A stretch of DNA of 64,000 bases from Streptomyces sp. HNM0575 (lineage in GTDB: Bacteria; Actinomycetota; Actinomycetes; Streptomycetales; Streptomycetaceae), in the NCBI RefSeq assembly GCF_012726265.1, contig NZ_JAASAG010000016.1, positions 33,718 to 97,717 of the forward strand. The letters run 5' to 3'. How positions within the stretch are numbered: the first letter of the stretch is position 1; each line of letters starts with the position of its first letter. The notes under the pieces are model-generated. The model was not told the origin of the DNA and ran no database searches. It saw only the letters and a list, made by a program, of their open reading frames with translations. Positions 42,599-51,165 of the stretch are shown piece after piece. A program made the translations under genes and the position numbers.

Positions 42599-43887
42599 TG
42601 GTAGCGAATCCTTATCCTCACCTCGGCTGGAACCCGGTTCCCGGTATTCCCTCGGAAGTCGAGGCGCTCAAGAACAAGGTGAGCAAGGCCGCCACTGCAC
42701 TTCGCAGCTGCCACACGCAGATCGAGCGTCTGATCGGCGAGAGCAGCCACTGGGAAGGTGACGCCGCTGACGCCTTCCGCGACAAGCTCGACGGCGATCT
42801 GCCCAAGTACATGAAGGACGCCGCCACCTCGATGGAGAAGGCCGCCGCCCAACTTGCCAAGTGGGACGGCGACTTGAATGCCAACCGCGAGCTCGCCAAG
42901 AAGTACGACGACGAGGCGCGGGAGAAGAAGGAAGCCGCGGGCACCGCCAAGGAGCGGCAGGACACCGCCCAGAAGGACCCGGACCTCAAGCTGGGCGGCA
43001 AGGAGTTCCCCAGCCAGGCCGAGGCGGACGCGGCGACGGAGCGGCTGCGGGCGGCCGAGCGCCGGCTGAAGGAGGCCTCGGACAGCCTGGAGAAGGCCAA
43101 CGAGGCGTACAACAGCGTCATCGAGAAGGCCAAGACTCTGGAAGGGGAGCACGAGCGGCAGGCCAACAAGGTCGCGGAGGAACTGGACAAGGCGGACGAC
43201 GACCTTGCTCCCGACGAGCCCGGCTGGCTCAGCAAGACCCTCAGTACGATCGGCGACGCGCTGAAGACAGCCGGCGACTTCGTTCTCGAACACGCGGGCA
43301 CCATCGGCGCGATCGCCGGCCTGCTGGCGCTCTTTCCGACACCGCTGGCTCCGGTCTTCGCGGGCATCGCGGTCGTCGCGAGCGCCGCCTCGCTGGGCAA
43401 GAACTTCGCCAGCGAGGACTTCCGGGCTTCCTTGACCGGCAAGTACGGCACCGGTGAGGCCCTGAGTGCCTGGGGTTCCGTCGCCGGCGACGCGCTCGGC
43501 GTACTGCCCGGGGCCGGTGCGCTGGCCAAGGGCGGTGGCGAGGCAGCCATGCTGGCGGGCGCGGCCAGGGAGGGCGGCGAGGCGATGTCCGCCGGCTCCA
43601 AGGCCGCCGCCTTCGGGCGGGAGACCGTCGAGGCGTTCAACTTCAAGGCACTCGACGTCGCCACCGACCCGGGAACAGGGATGGTGGATTACGGCGTGAA
43701 CGGTGTCAACGCTCTGGCCAACACCGCATCTTCCTTGGAGTCGTTGGACGTTCTGCCTGAAGACGGAAGCAGCCACTACACCGCCGAGGGCGTCAAAGCA
43801 GGTGTCGCGGCTCAAGGTGCGAAGGGCAACATCGAGGTCCTGACGGAGGGACTGGGAGATCTGAGGGCGGGGCTCCAACTGCTGTGA
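42598..43887 (+). CDS. Large WXG100-domain protein, putative T7SS-secreted protein
   Basis: 429 residues from ATG 42598 (a GTG one codon earlier has a worse distance to GGGGGG at 42585-42590). The N-terminal 220 residues are helical: WXG100-like hairpin with SSHWEGDAADAFRDKLDGDLPKYM, then long charged coiled-coil helices (REKKEAAGTAKERQDTAQKD; TERLRAAERRLKEASDSLEKANEAYNSVIEKAKTLEGEHERQANK). A hydrophobic hairpin at about 240-285 (IGAIAGLLALFPTPLAPVFAGIAVVASAASL) could insert in membranes. The last 140 residues are Gly/Ala-rich. The form is that of polymorphic-toxin carriers, but no toxin domain and no immunity gene are recognised. The next gene overlaps it by four bases. Confidence 0.8.
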   Translation: MVANPYPHLGWNPVPGIPSEVEALKNKVSKAATALRSCHTQIERLIGESSHWEGDAADAFRDKLDGDLPKYMKDAATSMEKAAAQLAKWDGDLNANRELAKKYDDEAREKKEAAGTAKERQDTAQKDPDLKLGGKEFPSQAEADAATERLRAAERRLKEASDSLEKANEAYNSVIEKAKTLEGEHERQANKVAEELDKADDDLAPDEPGWLSKTLSTIGDALKTAGDFVLEHAGTIGAIAGLLALFPTPLAPVFAGIAVVASAASLGKNFASEDFRASLTGKYGTGEALSAWGSVAGDALGVLPGAGALAKGGGEAAMLAGAAREGGEAMSAGSKAAAFGRETVEAFNFKALDVATDPGTGMVDYGVNGVNALANTASSLESLDVLPEDGSSHYTAEGVKAGVAAQGAKGNIEVLTEGLGDLRAGLQLL

Positions 43888-44588
43888 ACAGCATCCAGGA
43901 AGGTTCCGCGGTCAAGCCACGGCCGGCGTTCTGGTACGACCTCCCCTACGGGTACCTGCAGATCGACGTCTATCCCGGCGGCGAGCGCATGGAGCAACTG
44001 GCGCGCGAGATCCTTGCGTTGCCCGAAGGCCTCCGCGATCGAGCGGACCAGGTGTTCCGCATGTATGCCCTCATGATGTGGGAGCTGCAGAAGCATCGTG
44101 TGGTGGGTTGTGCGCTCGGCTTGCACCCGGATGGCGAGAGCGCCTCCATGTCGGTACTGACGGTTTCCATCGTCGAGATGCAAGGTGTCAATCCCAAGGC
44201 GGCGCTGACGTTGCTGCTGGCGTCCGGAGCGGGTGAGACCAGGGAAACAGGCGTCGTGCCCGTCGAACTGCCCTGTGGCACAGCCTTCGTCACCGGCACC
44301 GTCGAGGAGACGGACGTGCCGGAACCTCAAGCGGTACCAGGCGAAGCCCCTGCGAAGGCTCCAGTCTGGCGCGGTATGGTCGCGATCCCGGACACGCGCT
44401 CCTCTTCGGTGACGGTTCTCCAACTCGTCACTCCGTCTCTGCATCTCGCTGACGAGTACCGAAGTGTGCTGCTCGGCGTGGCCAGCACGGTCACTTACAC
44501 CGATCCGCAGTCGGCAGACTCAACGGGTGGAGCGTTGCAACGGGATGCCGGGGCGATCGCCGAGGCAGTGAGGAATGATTTCGGATGA
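43884..44588 (+). CDS. ESX-locus hypothetical protein
   Basis: 234 residues from GTG 43884, overlapping the previous stop (GTGA). No signal peptide or membrane helix. It begins PAFWYDLPYGYLQIDVYPGGERMEQLAREILALPEG and has alternating strands and helices; the end SSSVTVLQLVTPSLHLADEYRSVLLGVASTVTYTD resembles the closing strands of Mog1/LpqN-like folds, though this is only an impression. It lies between a putative secreted WXG protein and a membrane protein, overlapping both by four bases, so a role as cytoplasmic chaperone or immunity-like partner of the WXG protein is conceivable. I do not recognise the family. Confidence 0.68.
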   Translation: MNSIQEGSAVKPRPAFWYDLPYGYLQIDVYPGGERMEQLAREILALPEGLRDRADQVFRMYALMMWELQKHRVVGCALGLHPDGESASMSVLTVSIVEMQGVNPKAALTLLLASGAGETRETGVVPVELPCGTAFVTGTVEETDVPEPQAVPGEAPAKAPVWRGMVAIPDTRSSSVTVLQLVTPSLHLADEYRSVLLGVASTVTYTDPQSADSTGGALQRDAGAIAEAVRNDFG

Positions 44589-45418
44589 CGGCGGAGAGCA
44601 GCCAGGGGAATGCGGTGCCGGAGCCCGCAGCGGCACGGAGCGAGACGGCGGGCCCCTCGACCGACAAGGAAAGGGCGGGGCGGCGCCGGTTGGCGATCCT
44701 CGCGACGTCGACGTGGCTGGTCAGCTATGCACTCACCCTGGCCATCTTCAGCGACTCCCTTTTCATTCTGGGGATTCCGGGGATCATCGGCCTGGTCACG
44801 GCGACCGTCATGACGGCCGTGGGGTGGATGTACAAGTCGGTGAACGCCGTCCCCTACGCCACCGACTGCACGGACCCGAGGGGTGCCCTGAGGTATCACC
44901 GCCTGGTCGTGACACGGAGGTTCGTGTTGCTCGTCCTGGTGGCAGGGGCGCTCGGAGCAGTGCCGCTCATCACGGAGATCTCGTATTTCTTCCCGCTCAT
45001 CGTCGTGGGGATGATGAGTCTCGTTGTGGCGGCGATCGTGCTGGTGCAGCAGTTGACCTGGCTTCGGCACTGTTCCCGGGCCCTGAAGACATACGACGCG
45101 GAATTCCGCACGCCGGTGGAGAAGCTGGGACGGCAGAGCGGAGGGAAGCGCATTCTCCGGCTCAGTGAAGGGGAGCAGGCGTCTCCGAAGATGTCGGCAC
45201 GTCAGCCGTTGGGCCTCGAGTGGCCCGAGGCGATCCACGATGGCGTGTGGTTCGCCGGGGACGACATGTTCGGTGGGGCCCTCCTCGTGCCCGGCAGCGG
45301 GGAGTTGGTGCTGGTGCAGCCGCTCGAGTGGGCAGCGTTGAGTGCGCAGCGTGGACGAGTTGAAGCAGCACGTCAGCAGGCTGCTGAACACGCTGGTTTC
45401 CACCGGAAACTGATCTGA
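44585..45418 (+). CDS. ESX-locus four-helix membrane protein, paralogue of the next gene
   Basis: 277 residues from ATG 44585, overlapping the previous stop (ATGA). Four transmembrane helices are visible: LAILATSTWLVSYALTLAIF, FILGIPGIIGLVTATVMTAV, FVLLVLVAGALGAVPLITEI and FFPLIVVGMMSLVVAAIVLV. The C-terminal soluble part includes KMSARQPLGLEWPEAIHDGVWFAGDDMFGGALLVPGSGELVLVQP, whose pattern recurs in the next gene. No known family. Tight coupling with the upstream genes suggests a membrane partner of the WXG protein or a complex accessory. Confidence 0.7.
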   Translation: MTAESSQGNAVPEPAAARSETAGPSTDKERAGRRRLAILATSTWLVSYALTLAIFSDSLFILGIPGIIGLVTATVMTAVGWMYKSVNAVPYATDCTDPRGALRYHRLVVTRRFVLLVLVAGALGAVPLITEISYFFPLIVVGMMSLVVAAIVLVQQLTWLRHCSRALKTYDAEFRTPVEKLGRQSGGKRILRLSEGEQASPKMSARQPLGLEWPEAIHDGVWFAGDDMFGGALLVPGSGELVLVQPLEWAALSAQRGRVEAARQQAAEHAGFHRKLI

Positions 45419-45485
45419 ATCGACTGCTGAAGCGGGCCCGCGAACTGCGCCAATGCCCATTCCCGGCTCGGAGGAGAGACAAGGC

Positions 45486-46184
45486 GTGATGCACGGCAGT
45501 GAGCTGCGGGTCCCGCTGACCAAGGTCGCATTCGATCACCCCGAGACGCGGTCGGAGTGGAAGGCGACGCGTCGCCGGGTGAGACTCAAGCTGTCGCTGT
45601 GGAGCGTGCTGCTGGTCGGCGCCTTGACGCTGTGCGGTCTGCTCGCGGAGGTGCGGTGGGCCGCTCCCACCGCCCGCAGTGACAACAGCGTCGGCGGCCT
45701 CATCGGCGGTGTGGGCATTCTGGGCTACGTGTTCGCGCTGTACACCTGCTGCGGTGCGCTGTCCCGGCTGCGCAAGGCCCGCAGCATCCTGGAGGCGTAT
45801 CCATGGCGGAGGTTCCCCGCAGTGCGGAGGCTGTCCGGGAAGGACCCGGCGGGCGTGCCGGTGCAGTTCCGCCTCGCCGAGCGCGGTGAGGAACCGGGCC
45901 GCGGCGACAGTTCGTCCGCGGACGACGTGTACGTGGACGACGACGGCACGGTCTGGTCCCAGAGCATGTCCGCCCGTAATCCGCTCCGTTGGAACCGCTG
46001 GAACGAGTCGATGGAACGGGGCGCCTGGTACGCCGGTGACGTCGCGATAGGGGGCGTCCTCGCGCTGCCCGGTGGCAGCGGGTTGATGACCGTTCAGCGC
46101 AGGATGCAGGTGCTCTCCATGGACCGTCAGCCGGGGAGGACCGACCACGAGCGCATCCTCGCGGCCGCGCCGGGGCGGGACTGA
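45486..46184 (+). CDS. ESX-locus membrane protein, paralogue of the previous gene
   Basis: 232 residues from GTG 45486 (ATG 45489 is nearly equivalent); GGAGGAGAG stands at 45470-45478, which rules out the in-frame ATG at 45453. Two transmembrane helices (SLWSVLLVGALTLCGLLAEV and LIGGVGILGYVFALYTCCGAL) are followed by a soluble domain containing SMSARNPLRWNRWNESMERGAWYAGDVAIGGVLALPGGSGLMTVQ. This matches the end of the previous protein at MSAR-x-PL, W-x-E, G-x-W-x-AGD, GG-x-L-x-x-PG and VQ, showing common origin. Function unknown. Confidence 0.7.
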   Translation: MMHGSELRVPLTKVAFDHPETRSEWKATRRRVRLKLSLWSVLLVGALTLCGLLAEVRWAAPTARSDNSVGGLIGGVGILGYVFALYTCCGALSRLRKARSILEAYPWRRFPAVRRLSGKDPAGVPVQFRLAERGEEPGRGDSSSADDVYVDDDGTVWSQSMSARNPLRWNRWNESMERGAWYAGDVAIGGVLALPGGSGLMTVQRRMQVLSMDRQPGRTDHERILAAAPGRD

Positions 46185-46229
46185 CTCTTCCGGGACTGAC
46201 TCTTCCCGGGCCGGCGGGCCGTGAGCGGA

Positions 46230-46244
46230 GGCGCCCCAGGCGCC
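46230..46244. terminator. Hairpin between convergent genes
   Basis: GGCGCC, loop CCA, GGCGCC, extended outward by GAG/CTC-like pairs. It lies between the stops of the plus-strand membrane gene and the minus-strand DUF397 gene and may end both. Confidence 0.45.
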
Positions 46245-46273
46245 GCCTCAGACCGCGCCGTCCTCCGGCGTCC

Positions 46274-46528
46274 TCAGACCCCGCCGTTCTCCCGCGTCGG
46301 CTCCAGGTCGAACTCGCCGTCACGCGCGCCCAGTACGAACGCGCGCCACTCGGCCGCGGTGTAACGCAGCACCGTGCCGGGGTCCTTGGAGTTGCGCATA
46401 GCGACGGCTCCGTCCGGAAGGTGGGCGATCTCGACCCTCTCCTCCTCGGGCCCGCCCGGCGCGGACTCCCAGACGGCGTCGGAGATGTCCATCGCGTACA
46501 GTTCGTCCTTCTCCTGCTGCGTCCCCAT
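46274..46528 (-). CDS. DUF397 domain protein
   Basis: 84 residues from ATG 46528, with GAGGGGAG about nine bases upstream; the frame continues upstream through a proline/valine repeat but without a start signal. The signature is complete: ESAPGGPEEERVEIAHLPDGAVAMRNSKDPGTVLRYTAAEWRAFVLGARDGEFD. DUF397 proteins of streptomycetes usually lie next to an XRE-type regulator (BldB/WhiJ-like systems) and are thought to be involved in development. Here no XRE gene is adjacent, so it is an orphan. Confidence 0.9.
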   Translation of the reverse strand: MGTQQEKDELYAMDISDAVWESAPGGPEEERVEIAHLPDGAVAMRNSKDPGTVLRYTAAEWRAFVLGARDGEFDLEPTRENGGV

Positions 46529-46955
46529 GGCGCATGCTCCCCTCTTCGACACCGGCTGCACCGACCGAACGGGCTGCACGGACTGAACGGGCCGTACCGA
46601 CCCCGACCGGATCTGCCGCACTGACCGGACCTGCTTGCCCGGCGGTCAGCGTCCAGTGGCAAAGGTGAGCCCCGGGGCACTCGGCCCGGCCCCCGGCCCC
46701 GTCTTCGCAGCCCCGCCCATCATTCCATGCACCGGCTCCCCACAGCCCGGATCGAGCCCGTCCGTACGAGCCGCCCCCGGATCCGTACGGATCGTACGAG
46801 CCGTCGGCTGTCAGTTGTCACCCGTCAGCCGTCAATACGTACGACGCCGGGCCGGGAAGGCGTTCCCGGCCCGGCGTCTCAGGCGTTGTTCACGGGCGGC
46901 CGGAGCGACCCGCAAAGCGCCCCCCGGGGGACCGCTCCCCGGCCCGCCCGGCTTC
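46529..46955. other. 427-base gap between eccC and the DUF397 gene
   Basis: No gene is supported. It holds CGTACGGATCGTACGA-type palindromic stretches near 46780, a patch of GTCAGCCGTCA repeats (46806-46835) like those after truB, and the strong hairpin at 46843-46878. Short direct repeats (CTGCA/ACTGAACGGGC) lie near 46560-46590 in the DUF397 leader. Confidence 0.6.
46843..46878 (-). terminator. 16-bp perfect hairpin after eccC
   Basis: GACGCCGGGCCGGGAA (46843-46858), loop GGCG, and its exact reverse complement at 46863-46878. It lies 78 bases beyond the eccC stop in the direction of transcription and is the strongest terminator-like element of the locus. Confidence 0.8.
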
Positions 46956-49900
46956 TCAGTTGTTCGCCGGCATCCAGCCCGTCTGGACCAGCTGCCCGCC
47001 CCTGCGCCGCGTCTGGAAGTAGCCGCGGCCCGGCGGCAGTTGCGTCGGAGAGATGCTGCCGAGCAGAGCGCCCTCCGACTTGTCACCGGAAAGGACGACG
47101 CCCTGTGCGCCCAGCTCCTTGATGCGCTGCATCACGGGCTCGTACAGCGCACGGCTGGCGCCGCCGGACGAGCGGGCGAGGATGACGCGCAGCCCGACGT
47201 CGCGGGCGAACGGCAGGTACTCCAGCAGCGGCATCAGCGGGTTCTGCCCGGTGGCCACCAGGTCGTAGTCGTCGATGACGACGAACGCGTCCGGGCTGTC
47301 GTACCAACTGCGGTTGCGCAGCTGCTCCGGTGTGACGTCCGGCCCCGGCATGCGCCGCGACATGGATCCGGCGAGCCCTTCGAGGGTCTCCTGTAGCGAG
47401 GGCGCAGCGGCGCAGTACCGCGAGAGATGCGCCTCGGGTACGCCCTGGAGATGGGCGCGCCGGTAGTCGCCGACCACGATCTTCGCCTTGTCCGGCGAGT
47501 AGCGTTCCGTGATCTGGTGCATCAGCAGCCGCAGCAGCGCGCTCTTGCCGGATTCGCTCTCGCCGAAGACCACGAACAGCGGGTCCGTCTCGAAGTTGAC
47601 GAAGACGGGCCGCAGCGAGCTCTCGTCGATCCCGAACGCGAGGCCGTGATCCGGGTAGTCGGAGCCCTTGGGGAGCCTTGAGGCCTCCAGCATGGTCGGC
47701 AGCAGCCGGACCGCCGGTGCCGGTTCGCCCTTCCAGTGCTCGTTGATGGAGCTGACCGTCTGCCGCGTGGCGTCCGGCAGGTCCTCCAGCGTGGCGGAGC
47801 CGTCGATGCGCGGCAGTGCCGTCATCAGGTGCAGCTTGTCCGGGCTGAGGCCGCGGCCCGGCATGGCCACGGGGACGTTCGCGGCGACCTTGCGGTCGAT
47901 CTCCGACTCGGACGGGTCGCCCAGCCGCAGCTCCAGGCGGTTCTGGAGGAGATCCTTCAGCGCGGGACGCACCTCCGTGTACCGCGACGCGGTGAGGACG
48001 AGGTGGACGCCGAAGCCGAGACCCCGGGTGGCGATGTCGGTGACGTCGCCCTCCAGCATCTCGTAGTCGTTCTTGAACGTCGCCCAGCCGTCGATGACGA
48101 GGAAGACGTCGCCCCACTTCTGGTCCGGCAGCTGCCCCGCGGCGCGGCGCTGGCGGAAGGTGGCGATGGAGTCGACGTTGTGCGCGCGGAAGTACTCCTC
48201 GCGCTCGTTGAGGATCGACATGACCTCGCTGACCGTACGGCGCACCTTCTCGCCGTCGAGGCGGTTGGCGACGCCGCCGACGTGGTGCAGCTCCTCCATC
48301 GCCAGCAGCGAGCCGCCGCCGAAGTCCAGGCAGTAGAACTGGACTTCGGACGGGGTGTGGGTCAGCGCGAACGACGTCATGAGCGTGCGCAGCAGCGTCG
48401 ACTTGCCGGACTGCGGGCCGCCGATGACGAATCCGTGGCCGGCCGCACCGGAGAAGTCGCGGTAGAGCACGTCGCGGCGCTGCTCGAACGGCTTGTCCAG
48501 CAGGGCCACCGGCACCGCGAGCCGGCCGAGCGCCGTGTAGTCCGGGGCCGTGAGGCCGCGGTCCTGGGTGGCGGCCAGCGCCGGCAGCAACTGGTCGAGG
48601 GACGGCGGCTCGTCCAGCGGCGGCAGCCACACCTGGTGTGCGGAGGGGCCCTGGCCGACCATCTTCTGCACGATGACGTCGAGCACGGTGTCGGCGAGCG
48701 CGTCGTCGACCGTGTCCGTCTCCGAGGTCTCCGGCTCCGGCGCCGCGGGCAGTGCCACGGGCGTCGCTGTGAACTTCACCGGCCGCGTCTGCGTGGCCTG
48801 GCTGACCCGGGTCGGGCCCGCCGTGCGGTACGCGCCGGAGACGTAGGCCGCCTTGAACTGCACCATCGTCTCGGTGTCGTACTTGAGGAAGCCGGCGCCC
48901 GGCACGTTCGGGAGGTGGTACGCGTCCGGGACGCCGATCGCGGTGCGCGACTCGGCGGCCGAGAACGTACGCAGACCGATCCGGTACGAGAGGAACGTGT
49001 CCAGACCGCGCAGCTTGCCCTCCTCCAGGCGCTGCGAGGCCAGCAGCATGTGCACGCCCAGCGAACGGCCGATGCGGCCGATCTGGATGAACATGTCGAT
49101 GAAGTCGGGCTTGGCGGTGAGGAGTTCGCTGAACTCGTCGATGATCAGGACGAGCGACGGCAGCGGGTCGAGTGCGGCGCCCGCCGCCCGCGCCTTCTCG
49201 TAGTCCGTGATGTTGGCGTAGTTGCCCGCCCTGCGCAGGACCTCCTGACGCCGGTTCAGCTCACCGGTGATCGCGTCGCGCATGCGGTCGACCAGGGTGA
49301 GTTCGTCGGCGAGGTTGGTGATGACCGCCGCGGTGTGCGGCATGTCGGCCATGCCCGTGAAGGTCGCGCCGCCCTTGAAGTCGGCGAGGATGAAGTTGAG
49401 CGTCTGGGACGAGTGCGTCACGGCCAGCCCGAGCACGAGCGTGCGCAGCAGCTCCGACTTGCCGGAGCCGGTCGCGCCGACGCACAGCCCGTGCGGGCCC
49501 ATGCCCTCCTGCGAGGCCTCCTTGATGTCGAGCATCACGGGCTCGCCCTCGCCGCCGATCCCGATCGGGACCCGCAGCCGCTCGTGCAGCGAACGCGGCC
49601 GCCAGGTGCGCGCCATGTCCACGGAGCCGGCGTCGCCGATGCCCATCAGGTCGGTGAAGTCCAGGTTGGACAGCAGGGGTTCGCCCTCCTCGCCGCTGCC
49701 CATGCGGAGCGGCGAGAGCTGGCGGGCGAGGGCCTCGGCCTGCTCGTAGCTCAGCAGGTCGGGCCGGCCGGAGTACGCCGACTCACGGCCGACGTACAAG
49801 TCGAGGGCCTTCTCCCGTACGTGCACCGTCAGGCCGCCGGACATCTGGTCGTCCAGCGTGCCGGGGGCCACCTCGATGAAGGTGACGCCCTGAAGGCCCT

Positions 49901-50897
49901 CGGCGCCCGCGAGTTGGGAGTCCGGAGGTATCGACCCGCCGTCGAGGATCACGATGAGGTGCGGCTGGTCGGCCACGGGCGTGCCGTCGCGGTTCCAGCG
50001 GGGACGGCCGTCGAGCTGGCTGTGGAGCGATTCCTCCAGCTGGCCGAGGTCGTCGTAGAAGAGGCGTGCCTGCCCGGCGCCGTCGGACTGCGACGGGTGC
50101 TGCGCGTGCGGCAGCCACTTCGTCCAGTCCCATTCGGCCATCGAGCCCGGGTGGGCGACGATGGCGATCAGCATCTCCTCGGGGGAGTGCAGCGCGGACA
50201 GCTGACCGATCGCGGCACGGACATTGCCGTACACCTCGTCGGTGCCGCCGGTGACGACCACGTGGTAAAAGGCGCGCAGACTCACGGCGATGGGAAGGTC
50301 CGGAAGCGAACGGTGAATGTCCAGAAAGGACTTCATCGCTTCTGCCGTGAGCGGTTCCAGTTCATCCTTGGGCGCCGTTTCCGGCGCGACGAGCGGAGTG
50401 CTCAACTGCTGCCAGCCGGTGCCGATTCGCACGGAGGAGAAGTCGTTGTCGGAGGGGCGCCTCTCCCACAGGCGTTTGCCGTCGCCTGCGATCGCCCACA
50501 ACTGATCCGGACTCGGATGCTGGTACAGCTGCGCGTTCCGCTGTGCATCCGAGGTCTTGCGCACGTCCTTACGGATCTGGTCGAGATAGCGGAAGTAATC
50601 CCTCCGCGCCTGGCCCATCTGGGCCCGGCCTCCCCGTCTGGCCTTGACGACCTGCGCGATCGCCATTGCGACCGTGGATACGGCCATCAGGCCGCCGACG
50701 ACCTTCATGTAGGCCTGCGAGCCCGGCATGAAGAAGAATGCGACCGAGCCCCCCATGCCCATCACGGGCAGGAGATTCATCCAGATGTCGCTGTCACCGT
50801 CGCGCGGCAGTTCGGGAGGGGATTCCAGCTTGACATCCCCTTCGGGCACGGTCGGCGGCATGACCCGTGGCTGCCGCTTCACGATGACCACACTCAC
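46956..50897 (-). CDS. eccC: Type VII secretion ATPase EccC, fused EccCa-EccCb form
   Basis: 1313 residues from GTG 50897 (AAGGA about ten bases upstream). Two N-terminal transmembrane helices at about 40-83 (WMNLLPVMGMGGSVAFFFMPG; YMKVVGGLMAVSTVAMAIAQVV) are followed by the DUF domain and three FtsK/SpoIIIE ATPase domains. Their Walker A motifs are GATGSGKS near 475, GGPQSGKS near 822 and GESESGKS near 1109; Walker B as LVLIIDEFSEL in the first, FLVIDGW and FVVIDDYD in the others. EccC drives substrate export and binds the C-terminal signal of Esx proteins through its last domain. The single polypeptide is the form common outside ESX-1. It is transcribed divergently from eccD, from a 268-base shared region. 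Confidence 0.97.
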   Translation of the reverse strand: MSVVIVKRQPRVMPPTVPEGDVKLESPPELPRDGDSDIWMNLLPVMGMGGSVAFFFMPGSQAYMKVVGGLMAVSTVAMAIAQVVKARRGGRAQMGQARRDYFRYLDQIRKDVRKTSDAQRNAQLYQHPSPDQLWAIAGDGKRLWERRPSDNDFSSVRIGTGWQQLSTPLVAPETAPKDELEPLTAEAMKSFLDIHRSLPDLPIAVSLRAFYHVVVTGGTDEVYGNVRAAIGQLSALHSPEEMLIAIVAHPGSMAEWDWTKWLPHAQHPSQSDGAGQARLFYDDLGQLEESLHSQLDGRPRWNRDGTPVADQPHLIVILDGGSIPPDSQLAGAEGLQGVTFIEVAPGTLDDQMSGGLTVHVREKALDLYVGRESAYSGRPDLLSYEQAEALARQLSPLRMGSGEEGEPLLSNLDFTDLMGIGDAGSVDMARTWRPRSLHERLRVPIGIGGEGEPVMLDIKEASQEGMGPHGLCVGATGSGKSELLRTLVLGLAVTHSSQTLNFILADFKGGATFTGMADMPHTAAVITNLADELTLVDRMRDAITGELNRRQEVLRRAGNYANITDYEKARAAGAALDPLPSLVLIIDEFSELLTAKPDFIDMFIQIGRIGRSLGVHMLLASQRLEEGKLRGLDTFLSYRIGLRTFSAAESRTAIGVPDAYHLPNVPGAGFLKYDTETMVQFKAAYVSGAYRTAGPTRVSQATQTRPVKFTATPVALPAAPEPETSETDTVDDALADTVLDVIVQKMVGQGPSAHQVWLPPLDEPPSLDQLLPALAATQDRGLTAPDYTALGRLAVPVALLDKPFEQRRDVLYRDFSGAAGHGFVIGGPQSGKSTLLRTLMTSFALTHTPSEVQFYCLDFGGGSLLAMEELHHVGGVANRLDGEKVRRTVSEVMSILNEREEYFRAHNVDSIATFRQRRAAGQLPDQKWGDVFLVIDGWATFKNDYEMLEGDVTDIATRGLGFGVHLVLTASRYTEVRPALKDLLQNRLELRLGDPSESEIDRKVAANVPVAMPGRGLSPDKLHLMTALPRIDGSATLEDLPDATRQTVSSINEHWKGEPAPAVRLLPTMLEASRLPKGSDYPDHGLAFGIDESSLRPVFVNFETDPLFVVFGESESGKSALLRLLMHQITERYSPDKAKIVVGDYRRAHLQGVPEAHLSRYCAAAPSLQETLEGLAGSMSRRMPGPDVTPEQLRNRSWYDSPDAFVVIDDYDLVATGQNPLMPLLEYLPFARDVGLRVILARSSGGASRALYEPVMQRIKELGAQGVVLSGDKSEGALLGSISPTQLPPGRGYFQTRRRGGQLVQTGWMPANN

Positions 50898-51058
50898 CGT
50901 TACATCAGTCCTTCACGATAAATTCGCAATTACGCACCGACGCCCCCGCCATCGCAACAGCTACCGGTCATGCAGACGCTGATCCTAGTCGGTGCGGGAG
51001 TCTCCGGGATCCGGGAGGACCGACTGTCCGCCATGGACGGTAAGGTGACCCGCAATCT

Positions 51059-51090
51059 TCCCAAGTGCTTCCCCGCCGCGGGAGCTTGGG
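51059..51090 (+). other. Stem-loop in the eccD leader
   Basis: CCCAAG and CTTGGG arms enclose a second pairing TTCCC/GGGAG with loop CGCCGC. It lies about 80 bases ahead of eccD in the divergent eccC-eccD region; a possible -10 (TGTAAT, 51114-51119) follows it. Could be an operator or a leader structure. Confidence 0.35.
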
Positions 51091-51165
51091 GCAATCAACG
51101 AGCCCGAGATGTCTGTAATTCATCGTGACGCCGAGTCCGAGCGGTGAGCAAGGGGGAACAAGAAG

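Noticed and set aside
43300..43887. Polymorphic toxin domain at the C-terminus of the 42598 protein
   Set aside because: The segment is Gly/Ala-rich with no catalytic motif I can name, and no clear immunity protein follows; the carrier-like form alone is not enough.
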